A program made the translations under genes and the position numbers. From Isoetes taiwanensis (Eukaryota > Streptophyta > Lycopodiopsida > Isoetales > Isoetaceae): a stretch of 64,000 bases of DNA. Positions 34,478-46,163 of this stretch are shown piece by piece. The stretch spans positions 35,074,128-35,138,127 of the forward strand of contig JAJEKV010000002.1 in the NCBI GenBank assembly GCA_021234155.1, read 5' to 3'. Position 1 is the stretch's first letter; every line of letters starts with the position of its first letter. The notes beneath the pieces are model-generated. The model was not told where the DNA came from, made no database searches, and saw only the letters and a program-made list of their open reading frames with translations.

Positions 34478-36730
34478 GCCATTTCATGATCATCCATTAT
34501 CCATCATCCATAATCTTAGTTTGTAATAATCATTTTGCCCTTCCCTTCCAACGAATAGCAAGAAATACTTGCCCTTGCTTGTGAATCTTAATTACGATGA
34601 CGAACTATTATAATGTTTTGGCGTAAGTGTTGGACCCAGCCCTAAATCTGACGGCAGAATTTGATTGACTTAATTCGACGATGGAGATTCAATGAAAAAA
34701 GGGAAATGGTATTTTACCTTATCGGACTTACGATGGCAAAGCTTATCATAGCAGAGCATCGCCGCCCGTTCTGATGGAATCGAATGGTCAAGATCCAGCC
34801 ATGGGGTTAAGCCCTCTTCTATTCAGGCTTCTGTTGGAGGATTTGTTGGGCGTCATCGTGGCGACGGTCTCTCGTTGCGGTTATGGAGCACCCTAGCGCA
34901 TGTCTTCTACATCACCAAGACGTTGGCTATGGCGTTTCTTCTGCTTTTACTGACCTCTAACAGAAATTGTCTCAGCAAATCATCTAAAAAGATTCGGCAG
35001 TCTGCTTGCTTTTCAAAAACTCTGTTTAGTTCTTTTACCTCTATTTGGCTCTACCTTGGCATACAGAATGGAACTTCCATTTAATTCTTTTACCTCCATT
35101 TATATCTACCTCTGTTTATTTTCACAGCATATATGGAATGGAATCGATTTAAGATTGTATCATTTCGGCAATGAAAGGAGCAGAAGGAAACAAGGGAATC
35201 GTAGGATTTGGCAGCTGAATATAGAGGATTTGGCAGTCAAATATAGATCAAAGATATTAATTTATACAGATTGAATTTATTCAGAGATCATTAGGTTTTC
35301 TGGAGTATTGAAGCAGGGCAGCTAACCTAGGATTGATACCCTATTCTTATGGCCAGAAGAAAAAAGAGCAAGGCTCATCCTCCTATATTATAAAATTATG
35401 GCGTGTGTTTTCCATGGCACCCTAATTTGAACTCCTAGATTTTAGATATCCCAAGGTCTAACTTTTTCTAAGTCTTTAACGCAGCTGTGACAAAATTGAG
35501 CAGGGCAAGGCCATCTACGTTAGCGCAGCCATGGCAAAAATTAGGAGTAGGGCAAGCTCTTATTAAGAGCTCTTCCAAAGTCGTATCTGAGGGCCAGGAA
35601 GCCACGTTAAAAAACAACTAACGGCAACTAACGGATCGCCCTTTTTTAGTTTTTAATATGCCACTCACTGTATGACGTCTATGATGCGACAAAATAATTC
35701 TTCTTCTATGATATTCAGCAAAATAATCTTCGTTTGATGCCATCAAACAGGAACAGAGCTCCTTTTGTGTGTCTGCAGAGATCAGAAGCAGAGCTTCTTT
35801 TTGGGTTTGTATTGTCTCATTCATTTCAGCTAAATTACACAAGCTTGATTTTTGAACAGAACTTGCCTCTCTTGGTATGACCTACCCAGATTCGAAGCCG
35901 ACGATCTTGGATTTGAAGACTAAGAGCATTCAAATCCATAGGTATGTCTTCTCTTTTCCTTTACTGTGGTGTTGTTATCAAACGCATATAAATTATTCAT
36001 GTCTTTTCCTTTCCAGTACCGTCACTAATTTAAAGAGCAAATGAGATTAGATTTTGGGCAATCTTACATGATGTTATTTACATTGCTGACAACAGATCAT
36101 TTGCAATTCAAAGATTCCTGGCAAAGGATGGTTAGTTCTCACAGAGGCATATGATCTTTTCTGCATCTCCACAGTGACCAAATAATGAAGCAAGATGCGC
36201 CCAAATTCAGGTTGGACTTGATTATTTTATTCAGTTATGAATAGAGATTGTTTCAGAGGATTTCCACGTTAAGGGCAGATAGTTGCTACATATATCTATT
36301 CCGCTATGAACATAGATAAATGATATTTTTTTGATATTGCATAAGCTGGGTGTCTGTAGTTGTTTTGGTCTTAGCTAGATTATATGTAGGCATCCACTCT
36401 ATAAACATCCGCTTTCAGATTTGAATGCTGGGTCTCTATCTAGGTAAGCTTATAGTGTTTGGATATTGCCCTCATAATTGATCTGGCAGAAATTGGACAT
36501 GACATGGTTAGTTGCAGGTCATTAGGTGTTTCTATTTTGCCCAAAGTGAGATTATAGAGATTGTCTTTTGCTTTTAGAGTCGAACTGTGTGCTGTCTATG
36601 TTTTTCATTTGCAGAATGTGCATGGCACCCCATATGCTTAATCAAAATTGGAGAGAGCAACAACAAAGACACAATCATTTGTGCATAGTCCTCTCTATAT
36701 AGTTGGATTTGTGTCCGTTCATGTTAACCT
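34478..36730. other. Unassigned single-copy DNA
   Basis: Begins exactly where the A duplication ends. No recognised coding region. Some stretches (for example 34750-34900 and 35560-35900) have balanced composition and could contain UTR or exon sequence of an undetected gene, but I cannot support a model. Confidence 0.4.
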
Positions 36731-36782
36731 CCAATGGCCATGCACAAACGGGACCTCCAATGGCCATGCACAAACGGGATCT
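36731..36782. repeat. 26 bp tandem duplication
   Basis: CCAATGGCCATGCACAAACG plus GGACCT occurs twice in a row (36731-36756 and 36757-36782), with two base differences at the end of the second unit. Confidence 0.8.
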
Positions 36783-39170
36783 GCAATTGCCTCAATTCTT
36801 TATTTCACTGCAGCAAACAATCTTTCGGATTCAAAAAAGGATCTGTCTATTTGCTTTGGATTTGGCAGGGCTTGAAATGTTTCTGGAATGCTGGAATAGT
36901 TGGGAGAAGTATAGTCTTATTTCTTGCATAGTAGTCAGGAGGCTCAAGGTGTACAAGAACAAAAACCCTATTTGACTATTTGTGTCCTACCTGCAAAAGA
37001 TCATTCCATTCATTTCAAGAATCATACGAGGGATGCTGCTTAGCTTAAGATGGCATAGGTTCGCTTTCTAATATATAGAACCTTTTATTGAAGCACATCA
37101 GGCTTTACCAGCGTTTTAACATATTTAGCTTCATTTACCCTCTACAATAGCAGCAAAACATAGTTGTCTAGATGTCCCTGGTATATGTCATATTCTGCAA
37201 CGGCATTGCCCAATGCGAGAGGGCATGCATGAAGAAACATATATATAACAGAGATTTGAACTAACCCAAAGGTGCCTTGCAGTGTCAATTTGTTGTATCA
37301 TGTATAAAGCTTCCAAAACTGCAAGGCAAAGACATGTTACAGAAAAAGATGTGCTAAACTTGCAAAGTATTTGTCTAGATCTACATGCACTCCATAACAT
37401 AAGTAGATTAGTAGGTCTATCCAAAGAGTAAAATTATTATCGGCATTGCCTTATGCCAGAAGTGTAATTCATATTTTTTGTAATTCATAATCTTTTCAAC
37501 TGTAAAATGTTAATCCCCTATAGGAATATATGTAGAAAATAGACATTATATTGAATTGTTAGGAGAACAAACATCATGTAACAAAGCTAGAATGACATGG
37601 AATATCATTTGCATGTACAAATATAAAATAGTTGGACCTGTAATCGAGGGATTATTCGTTTTTTCCTATCTTTATAGCGTCACATTCAAGTTTTATTTCC
37701 AACCATTGATCTGGGGGATATTCTCGGTATTGTGCTAGATCAATGGCCCTTAGAATTTTGAGAGAAAAAATGCATGCCAATGTCAATGGTGTAAACCGAA
37801 CACATGGTTGAAGCAAAAATAAAAGAGAAGCAAAATAGAAAACAACCACTGGTGCCAATGAGTTTTGCTGCACCCAATCCTGCCATAGTATACAGCAACA
37901 TAGCCTTCTGCCATAGCGCCTTCCCTTTTCAAAGCTGCCATAGCCTAGGTCGAACACACTAGCCCACCATGCATTGGCCCACGACACAATGGCCTCACCA
38001 CAGCCGCACGATCATCAAGAAATCTGTTGGTCTTCCGGATCTGTGAAAAGAACGAAAACCTACAGGGAATTTGTGTTCCTAAGGTCTGGATCGAACTCAT
38101 GCTTGAAAAACCATGGCTTCTTAAAGCAATATCGTTCCACAAGAAAAATAGACAGTACATTCAATGGCCAAGAAAAGGCCTCCTCTCTGCTGCCGGAATG
38201 CCTGCTGCGCTCCTACAGCAGCCCGACCTGCATAAACAAAAGAAACCAAAGGGCTGGAGGATTCGAACCTCCAGGGCCGGACGGCCTCACCAGAACCCAT
38301 ATCGACCTGCCCTATTCCGAAGCCTCCCAAGCTTCAGAATACAGAAATCGGGAGGATTTTACCTGCGCAAAAACGACTCTTGGCACAAAATCTCTGCTGA
38401 AACCTGCATAGCTCTGCCTCTTTCCACGCCTGGTGCGGTACTGCTCCGAAATAGAGTGCTTAACGTCTTTCATTTCTTTGCCATGCTCAAATTTGAGAGC
38501 TCCATGCCACAATCGATATGATAGAAACGCAGGTCCACTTATAACCTGCAAATCCGGCATGTTCACAGCCACTTTGTACGCTCCTGTCCGCTGCCCAGCG
38601 CCCTTCACATGCTTTCTAAATTGGAACCTACGACATAGAGCACTAATTCCTAGAAAAAGGGGAGTTCCAAAGCACCTATAATAGCAAAAAACACTCAAGC
38701 TCCTCCCACATGGCAAATTATACCGTTTTTTATACAATACCATACGAAAATCATAGTCCTAACCACTGCGTGAAAACCCTCCCCCAACCCAAAACGAAAT
38801 TAGCACACTATATGCATGTACAAATATAAAATAGTTGTTCAGAAAGACCATCTTTGCATATACAATAGTTAATTTCAAAGAAACATCCTTGACGTTTTTA
38901 AATGTTGATAAATCCAATAAACAAAAACTTAGGAGATGCCCAAAGGGCCCTTCGATTACATCAAGTAATGTAATTACTTAGAGTGTTAATAAGTATGTTT
39001 ATGAATAGTAGAATAGAATAATTTTTTTTAACGTCCACGGAGACCAATAGGTCATGGGTATGCTGCTAATGAATTAAAAGAGATGGAAATAGCTAGGTGG
39101 AAGCTCGAGGAATAAGTTGGGACAAATTGAAGACAACATAAAAATATGCGCCCAACCAGTGTTAATAGAT
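36783..39170. other. Unassigned single-copy DNA
   Basis: No gene recognised. Overlapping frames at 37974-38743 on both strands are mutually exclusive and carry no domain. The only structured item is the tRNA-like arm at 38255-38275. Confidence 0.4.
38255..38310 (-). other. tRNA-like T-arm (B box), possible SINE or tRNA relic
   Basis: The minus strand contains GGTTCGAATCC (38259-38269) in a stem-loop CTGGAGGTTCGAATCCTCCA, exactly like a tRNA T-arm, followed by AGCCC. Upstream text (TGGGTTCTGGTGAGG) loosely resembles an A box but at too short a distance, and no paired acceptor stem or anticodon arm could be drawn. It is best read as a relic of a tRNA or tRNA-derived SINE. Confidence 0.3.
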
Positions 39171-39180
39171 TGTACAAGTC

Positions 39181-39300
39181 TGCAACATTTACAAGTTGCT
39201 AAATTATGCTCAGCAAGTTTCCAACATTTGCAAGCAAGTTTCCAACATTTGCAGGTTACCAAAACATTTGCAGGTTACCAAATTATGCCCAGCAACGCTG
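39181..39300. repeat. Short tandem repeat around AACATTTGCAGGTTACCAAA
   Basis: AACATTTRCAAGTT/AACATTTGCAGGTTACCAAA phrases repeat five times in about 100 bases, ending with AATTATGCCCAGCAACG. Confidence 0.6.
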
Positions 39301-39499
39301 GGCACCGTAACTAGTCCTCTATGACAAGAAGGACGAATATCTGACCTCTATAAACGAAAAATTCGTATCAATTTGCTCTAAGTCAAAATGAGGGGATGTG
39401 GTGGGTGGACGTGTTTATTCTTACATCATCACACATTACAACACCTATGTCATCCTTATATCTAATCTCTTTTGGCAATAGTAAGCCATACAATGGGAT

Positions 39500-39920
39500 A
39501 AGACACAACACGTTATGTAGAATGGCCCCATGCCATTGTACTACGTCAAGGCAAGAAGAACAGGAAGAAGAACAGGATTCTACAGGTTTTGTGGACTCGA
39601 TTTTCATTCTTGACAAGAATGATCTGAGTATCAGGCAAGAACGCAGACCCACTTGCCTTTACGTTATGTAGGATGGCATGGGGGAAGCCATTCTTGTTGC
39701 CCCCATGACCTGCAGAATCAGGGAGCGCCGTGTAGGCGCGACCTGATTCTGCAGGTCATGGGGGCAGCAAGAATGGCTGACCCCATGCCATTTCTACTAC
39801 GTCAAGGTAAGCAGACCGGATTCTATAGGTTTTGGAGGGGTGATTTGTCATTCTTGACAAGAATGGTTCAAGAAGATGCAGGAACGGTGACCCACTTACC
39901 TTGACGTCATCATGGGCTTT
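39500..39920. repeat. Compound inverted repeat with two MITE-like units
   Basis: The central hairpin 39675-39789 has arms of about 50 bp (GGCATGGGG ... CCTGCAGAATCAGG and its complement) around a loop of about 18 bases. It is flanked by two direct copies of a unit of about 135-145 bp (39532-39677 and 39787-39918). Each unit begins GCCATTNTACTACGTCAAGG and ends CTTRCCTTNACGT, i.e. with its own terminal inverted repeats. Between them lies a shared GATTCTAYAGGTTTTG ... TTCTTGACAAGAATG core. No coding capacity. Confidence 0.75.
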
Positions 39921-40295
39921 TGCGCCTTTTCTTTAGGCTACAAAGAAAATTATGTGCATGTTATGGTGGAATTTAGGCGAAGTTTGCGAGGTAAAAGTCC
40001 ACTAAGATTGAAATGCATGTTGCCAGCAGGTTCGAAGTGGGGGCTGTACGCAGCGAATTCAACGAGGACCATTAAGCCTTCGTAAGAAAAAACTGAACAG
40101 CCTGCTTCGGAATTGAAAACGTCCACGACACATGTAACTTAGGATCCAAAAAGCTGTCCTACAGAGGTAATGAAGCCGAGGTTTCGTGTTTGGTATTGAA
40201 TCAGAAGCGCGCAACAAGACAGACGGTTTACGTACAACGGGGTTGAGCATAACAGTTTGTTGAATTTTTCACGATAAGTAACAGTAGGCAAGCAG
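39921..40295. other. Upstream region of the dirigent gene
   Basis: Single-copy DNA leading to the TATA box at 40296. No further element is identified with confidence. Confidence 0.4.
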
Positions 40296-40305
40296 TATAT
40301 AAAAG
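40296..40305 (+). promoter_or_regulatory. TATA box of the dirigent gene
   Basis: TATATAAAAG lies 40-49 nt before the ATG at 40345. With a usual plant start site 25-35 nt downstream, the 5' leader would be only about 15 nt long. Confidence 0.7.
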
Positions 40306-40344
40306 GATAGAAGACAGGGCAGAGGCAAACAATATAGAAGCAAG

Positions 40345-40842
40345 ATGCGAGGCGAAGTGTGGGTGCTGCTGTGTTTGGTGCTGAGCGTAGGAGCTAATAG
40401 CAGGAAGAGCAGGAGAGTGACGAATATAATTTTCTACATACATGCAAAGGTGAGCAAGCCAAACGAGACCGCTGTTATAGTTGCAGGGCCGGGCGGCAAC
40501 ACCACGGGCGTTAACTTCGGCACCGTCTATGTGTTCGACGATGTCCTCCGAAGCCAGCAGTCCAACACCTCTTCCGTCGTTGGCCGGGCCAAAGGTATCG
40601 CCATGGTCACTGAGGAAAATCGCTCCCATGCTACCTACGTCTTCTCTGCTGTCCTTCAAACTCAGTCTTATAATGGTTCCATCGCTTACCAGGGTACCGA
40701 CAGTGTTAGCGAGCTTGCTATTCTTGGCGGTACTGGGGATTTTCGTCTCGTTTATGGCTTTGCTAATTTTACTCATGTCCAGCTTAACTTGCCTGATTCC
40801 ATCGTCTTTGTCAATTCTACCTTGTACTACCATCGCCTCTGA
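40345..40842 (+). CDS. Dirigent-family protein
   Basis: Intronless gene for 165 residues. Residues 1-19 (MRGEVWVLLCLVLSVGANS) form a signal peptide, so the product is likely secreted to the cell wall. The dirigent domain follows: TNIIFYIHAKVSKPNETAVI at about 26-45, FGTVYVFDDVL at 58-68, SVVGRAKGIAM at 77-87, YVFSAVLQTQSYNGSIAYQG at 98-117, and the signature ELAILGGTGDFRLVYGFANF at 123-142. The ending LYYHRL is typical. Five or more NxS/T sites suggest N-glycosylation. Dirigent proteins steer stereoselective coupling of phenoxy radicals or help pterocarpan and lignan formation. Here the usual His-Asp of the first strand is His-Ala (residues 33-34), so a key acidic residue is missing and the pathway cannot be guessed. 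The start is supported by the TATA box 49 nt upstream. This is the only intact-looking host gene in the window. Confidence 0.93.
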   Translation: MRGEVWVLLCLVLSVGANSRKSRRVTNIIFYIHAKVSKPNETAVIVAGPGGNTTGVNFGTVYVFDDVLRSQQSNTSSVVGRAKGIAMVTEENRSHATYVFSAVLQTQSYNGSIAYQGTDSVSELAILGGTGDFRLVYGFANFTHVQLNLPDSIVFVNSTLYYHRL

Positions 40843-41050
40843 GTTCAAATCTACCTCGTCACTCACAGTTCCTAATAAGTCTATCTTCATTAAGACAATT
40901 GATAATGTCTCCTTTGTTTATTGATTATATATAAATTTCATTCATTATATATATAAAAAAACATTACTTACTAGTTATTTTTTTTTTACCAATTTGATTG
41001 GTTTTTGTTGCCTCTTTGGTGCCATCCATATAGTAGCTCTTGTTTATTTT
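40843..41050 (+). other. 3' region of the dirigent gene
   Basis: AT-rich DNA with TATATATAAA-type stretches at about 40921-40965 could provide polyadenylation signals. No canonical AATAAA was located with certainty. A segment of about 90 bp near 40945-41035 (TTGATTGGTTTTTGTTGCCT) is repeated directly at 41540-41637. Confidence 0.35.
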
Positions 41051-44000
41051 CGAGCTCAAGGTGATGCTTTATTGTGAGGAATGTTCATGTTTGACAAAAT
41101 ATTATGCTAGATTTCACTCACACCTCTTACTTGCAAGTTCAACGCTTTTCGTTGCATTTGTTGTTTAATTCTTGGATCTAGCTTTGGTGCTTTAATGTTG
41201 CTCGATCTTACCAATGAGCCTTATGCAATCTCAGTTTTTTTATTTCTGTTTACCCCATATGTTTTGCCGAATAAAAAATTGGAGTTCCTAAATTGTGCTC
41301 ATGAAGGCGTACAAACATTATTCACAAAAATGGTAAACACGTGTTTTATGTACTACATTAATGATCACAACTTAACATTTGTATTAGTGATCTCAAATTA
41401 AATGGTGACAAAGCTATATCCTTTTGACAATTCCAAAAAACGCATACGCTTGACCAATAGATGTGTGTGCGCCATCAAATGATAAGATAGATGTTGAATT
41501 TGAACATTGGTTAAACAACCTGGTGGAATTTTGTTCATTAAATATAAAAATATTACTCACTAGGATCTGGTAAAATTAGAATCTTTACAAACTAGTTTGA
41601 TTGGTTTTTGTTGTCTCTTTGGTGCCATCCATAGAATAGAATAGAATAAAATAGAGTTATCGTCCACTGAAACCAATCGGCCTATGGGACCCAAAAAAGA
41701 GGCACATCAAACGTATTGCTGTCCGGGTTAAAAAACCCTCGCCTTGAAGGGTTAAAGGGAATATGCCATCTATGTTCAAGGGGCCAAAAACAGCCTTGGT
41801 ATACTGACTTATAAAAGCTAATTTAACCCCTATAGTATATAGGTGTCCCTAAATAGTGGTGAAAAAACCCCATAATGGTACGTATGCCTACGTAAAGTGG
41901 TCGAAAACACCCCTTATATTCGAACTCACATGTTCTGTATGCCCAACAAATGTGAATCCCCCAGGGACTGCCGCAAACATTTCTTTAGTTCCAAAGAGAA
42001 AAAGGGAAAAAATTAATAAAGCTCTCAAGCTATGATGAAGAACATAACTTCAGATCAAACTTATGAAATTCAAAAGAGTTATTGAAATTTCAGAAGCTGC
42101 TTAGCATTTAAAATGTATTACTGACTAACAGCAAATTTCTACTGTCTTACATAGTCCATATTTTTAATTAACCATCATTTCTAAAGCTATGTACTTAACT
42201 CAAGGTAGTTTGTAACTATGTACTTAACTCAAGGTAGTTTACTATGTATGTTATTGTGTTTGATATCGTTAAGAAGTGATTTTACCTATTTATGATCACA
42301 CATCAGTATTTATGTCGCATTTCTCTATTCTACGTGTCCTACGATGATCTACGTTCAAAGGGAACTTGAAAACTGTTTTCAAATTTTAAAAATTCGGGAG
42401 TTAGATACTCCCATTCCGATTCTTTCCAATTCTTGTTCCAACTTTTGGGTCCAAGATTCCCGTTGCCTATGCGTCATATAGGGGAGAGCAGTAATGCAAT
42501 CATATATGCTAATATTTTTGAACCAGAAAATACCCATTGGATAATTCCGTTGTAATTTCAATGTTGTTTTGTCTGCCAGCCATTTTCCATCGGTTGGACT
42601 AAATTTGAGCTCCTCTCATAGAGAATATGATGGCAGAATGGGTGTATAAGGAACAACCTGCAACAAATGTTTTGGGTTCTTGGGTTGTGTCCTTCTTGGT
42701 CCTTTAAAATTGGCTCTAGCTGTTAGTGTCGAATATGGGATCAAATGTGTAGAAGCTGAAGCATAATCATTTTTTTCTTTTCTTTTTTTTTATACTTTGC
42801 TTGTGCCCTCGCCTTCTTCTAGAATAGGGTTTTTCCCAAATTAGGCAACTTGCCTTTTGAAGATTCGGGCGACTTGCAAGATGGGATCGACTTTGGAGAA
42901 GAAGGCGCATGTGGGCTGGGACTAGGTCCTGATTTCTTCGCGAGTAAAACCCTGGTTATGTCCTTGCACCTTTTAGCTAGCCATGTGATGTCCATTCATG
43001 TGGCATTTTTTCATCCTTTTGGGCCTTTATGGCGTGGCTTGGTGGTTTCTTGTCATTAGCAAGAAAAGTTCTGCATGCACTAAATTCAGAAGTATATTCC
43101 TATTGCATTTAAGACCAGTAGCTTTTAAGGATTCATAAGAGGGTCGTGACCAACCATAACCTCTAGCACCGTGATTCCTTTCCCAATTTTAGATGAACTT
43201 GTCGTCATCATAGCATGATCGTAATTTTTGAGCTGCAAGATGTATTGCATGAACTGGTGTTGGATGGTGTCTTCCATGGAGCATATAATAGCATCATCAA
43301 ACTTGTCAGTACTGCCTTTCCACATGTGTACTATTACCTCCATATGCTCATCCACCTTATTCTTCTCACTTGATGTGATAAACCGACGCAAATCCTTTTG
43401 TTTGTCCCCTTCTTTATGGCACAACTTGTGCTATTTTCATAAAGCACCTTCTATCTAGCTTATGTGTCACTATTCTATTCTATTCTTTAGGTCCTTTGAA
43501 TATTTCAGGCTTCTTAATCCAAAGTTCAGTCAATGGGATAATATAAAATGCTTCGTAGGATTGCAGACGTGATCCTTCTAAACAACATCTACAGAAATAA
43601 TAGTATATGTATCCATACAGAACAATATACAATATAATATCTAACATGAATAAAACAGCTTACAAGAATTGCAATTGTGATCCGCATAAGCTGGAAGAGG
43701 CTGACTTCCCCACCAACTAAGCTGCATTTTCACCGAAAGACAAAAATTCAGAGTAATTGAAAACCTTCTTACATGATACATCCAAGTGCAATCTGCTACA
43801 ACCCAAACGTGAGAGGAGCTGTAATTTCAAGCCATATAAAGTTGTTCAAGTTTCTTCATTCATTACGGCAGCATGGGTACCTCTGATATGCATATTTGAC
43901 ATATTAGGGTTACATCCTAAAGGTAACAAGAGTTTCTAGAACTCTCTATTATACCCTGAAAAAATGTAGCCTAGCAAGTAACCAGGTTTAATAACACTCC

Positions 44001-44252
44001 AACTTGAAAACACAACAATAAAGAAGCAAAACCAAGAAGCAAATCTAACCTAAGCTTCCAAAATCGCGATCCTTGGAAGGGAGAGCAAGCACAGGATTGC
44101 AAAAATATTTTATTGCTCAAAAAATGTTCCAGACTCCATAGTTATACTGGCATATGTGCCTGTAGATACTGGCCAAATAAGTTTGGTATAATCCAGCTGG
44201 ATTTTATACAAACTCCTTTTCAAAAAATAATACATTGTCAAGGCTTTCAGCT
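41051..44252. repeat. 3.2 kb tandem duplication, copy D1
   Basis: Aligns with 44992-48642 in the same orientation, from GTGAGGAAT to TTTCAGCTGA. D1 lacks the 531 bp foldback element present in D2, preserving the empty site at about 41778 (ATGTTCAAGGGGCCAAAAAC). It carries a minus-strand gene fragment at 42800-43480. Confidence 0.9.
42800..43480 (-). pseudogene. Unknown gene fragment in D1
   Basis: The minus-strand frame 43125-43424 (99 residues) reads HKEGDKQKDLRRFITSSEKN, KVDEHMEVIVHMWKGSTDKF and EDTIQHQFMQYILQLKNYD, a mostly helical protein fragment. Further downstream on the same strand a Lys/Ser-rich segment (CKDITRVLLAKKSG ... SPHAPSSPKS ... CKSPESSKGKL) is readable. Both parts recur in D2, where single-base changes break them at other points, which argues for real coding ancestry. 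The family is not recognised. It may be a transposon gene. Confidence 0.4.
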
Positions 44253-44991
44253 GAAGCATGACCTCCTGGTGATCCGTGGGACATGCTAGTAAGATGTTGA
44301 AAGTAGAAGCAACTCGAGCTGTAGCTGTCGTGCCCAATCATAAAAAATTGCTCAGCACTAGACCTCGTAGGTGATCTATAAGCTGGATCCTTTCGTTTGT
44401 TTAAAATGAATTTGGTATTTTCTACCACCCGCTGGCGTACTAGACCGAGCACTTTCTTTTTATTTATACCATCTGTAAAACTAGGCATAGCTATTCTTGC
44501 TGGGCTACTTGATGGAGCTATTGCTACCAGATTACTTGATAAGGCTATTCTACCTATACAAGGTGTAAGAAAGCAGTCTAATTAAAACAAAGTAAACCGA
44601 TCCCTGTAAGCTTAGGCTCTAAGACACTAAAGAAGCAAAGCCCAGCTCAGGCAAATCATCGTAGCGATCCTTCCAAGCTAGGCCTCTAAGGTAAACAACA
44701 AACAAATGATGCAAAACTACAAAAGCTGATCACCAAAAGCTAGTCCAATATTATTATAAAAATGTACAATTGGCACAATCCTTCTCATGGGATCACAAGC
44801 AGCGCAAGGTCATATTTACTAACCACAATCATAAGGAATGCTAGTCAAATTACAAAAACTGTGACAGGAGTAAGGGTGCTATCAAATCATACAGATATAT
44901 ATCATGAGGGGTAAAAAATATGTACACCGAGCTGATCCGACGATCTATGACCTCTTGAAGGTATGATCCCAGCACTCGGACCGAGTTCATA
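44253..44991. other. Spacer between D1 and D2
   Basis: No gene recognised. Short frames at 44204-44585 overlap on opposite strands and share no motif. Confidence 0.4.
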
Positions 44992-45632
44992 ATGGTGCTT
45001 TGTAGTGAGGAATATTTATATTTGACAAAATTTTAAGCAAGATTTCAATTGTACCTCTTACTTGCAAGTTAACGCTTTTCATTGGATTTATTGTATAATT
45101 TAGGGAACTAGCTTTGGTGCTTTATGTTGCTCGATCTTACCCAAAAATTTAGGGCGAGTCGTATGCAATCTCAATATTTTTATTTTTGTTTACCTCTTAT
45201 GCTTTGCTGAATAAAAAATTGGAGTTTAAATTGTGCTCGTGAAGGCATACAAACATTACTCACAAAGATAGTAAACACATGTTTTATGTACTACAGGAAT
45301 GATAATAGCTTAACATGTATGTTAGCGATCTCAAATTAGATGGTGACAAAGCTATAGCTTCTTGATTATTCACAAAACGCGTAAGCTTGACCAATAAATG
45401 TGTGTATACCATCAAATGATAAGATAGATATTGTATTTGAAACATTGGTTAAACAAACCATGCTTTTCCCATGTAATACTTAAAACGTGGTGTCGCAGCA
45501 CCATTGCCCTACTCAACAATGAGATAAGAAGAATGTCATTATCAATAGTAGAAAAAATATGTCGCAGCAGCCAAGACCGCCGCCCAGAGGTTTCACTTAT
45601 AACAAAGGGGATATGCCATCTACGTTCGAGGG

Positions 45633-46163
45633 CATTAGGGATTTTTTGAGATCATAAAAGGGCCTTCTAAGAACTGCTGACTAAGCTATGTGAACTACCA
45701 ATCAGAAAACAGAACTGGTAATCCAGTCAGCAAAACAGTTATAACTAACTCATTGGATCACATTTTCTAGCATAAGTGTTGATAGAAAAGTCCAAATGAG
45801 CTCTTGTTTGGTGCAATAGATAGATCTCATTGAGATCTTTCCAATCTTGGATGGTTTGCATATCTTTTAGCCCCATAGGATAGTAAAAAATGGTAAAAAC
45901 TACATTTTTTGGAGTTTTGACAATCATGTGGTTAAAATATGTGCAAAGCACCTAAGATTGAAAGATCTCAATGAGATCTATCTATTGCACTAAACGAGAG
46001 CTCATTTGAACCTTTCTATCAATAGTTATGCTAGAAAATGTGATCCAGTGAGTTAGTTATAACAGTTTTGCTGACTAGACCTGTCAGGCTCTGATTTCTG
46101 ATTGGTAGTTCATTTATCTTCATTTTTTGAAGGCCCTTTTTTAATCTCAAAAAAACCCTAATG
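45633..46163. mobile_element. 531 bp foldback (MITE-like) element
   Basis: Two arms of about 210 bp in inverted orientation surround a spacer of about 100 bp. The ends are CATTAGGGATTTTTTGAG and CTCAAAAAAACCCTAATG. The corresponding position in D1 is uninterrupted (TTCAAGGGGCCAAAAAC), so this is a clean insertion after duplication. The outer bases CATTAGGG and an inner AAAAGGGCC resemble the ends of the 4.1 kb element at 51540 (CATTAGGGCGGATTT ... AAAATGGCC), suggesting one transposase family. The duplication of target bases is unclear because the site is G-rich. No coding capacity. Confidence 0.85.

Noticed and set aside
38255-38310. A functional tRNA gene
   Set aside because: Only the T-arm is convincing. 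No acceptor pairing or anticodon arm could be formed.
37974-38743. Overlapping frames of 111-164 codons on both strands
   Set aside because: Several frames compete over the same bases and none shows a domain or is supported by a repeat copy.
40228-40890. 220-codon minus-strand frame opposite the dirigent gene
   Set aside because: It is the mirror of the dirigent coding region. The plus strand has the domain, signal peptide and TATA box.
40481-40924. 147-codon second plus-strand frame in the dirigent gene
   Set aside because: Out-of-frame shadow of the same gene with no domain.
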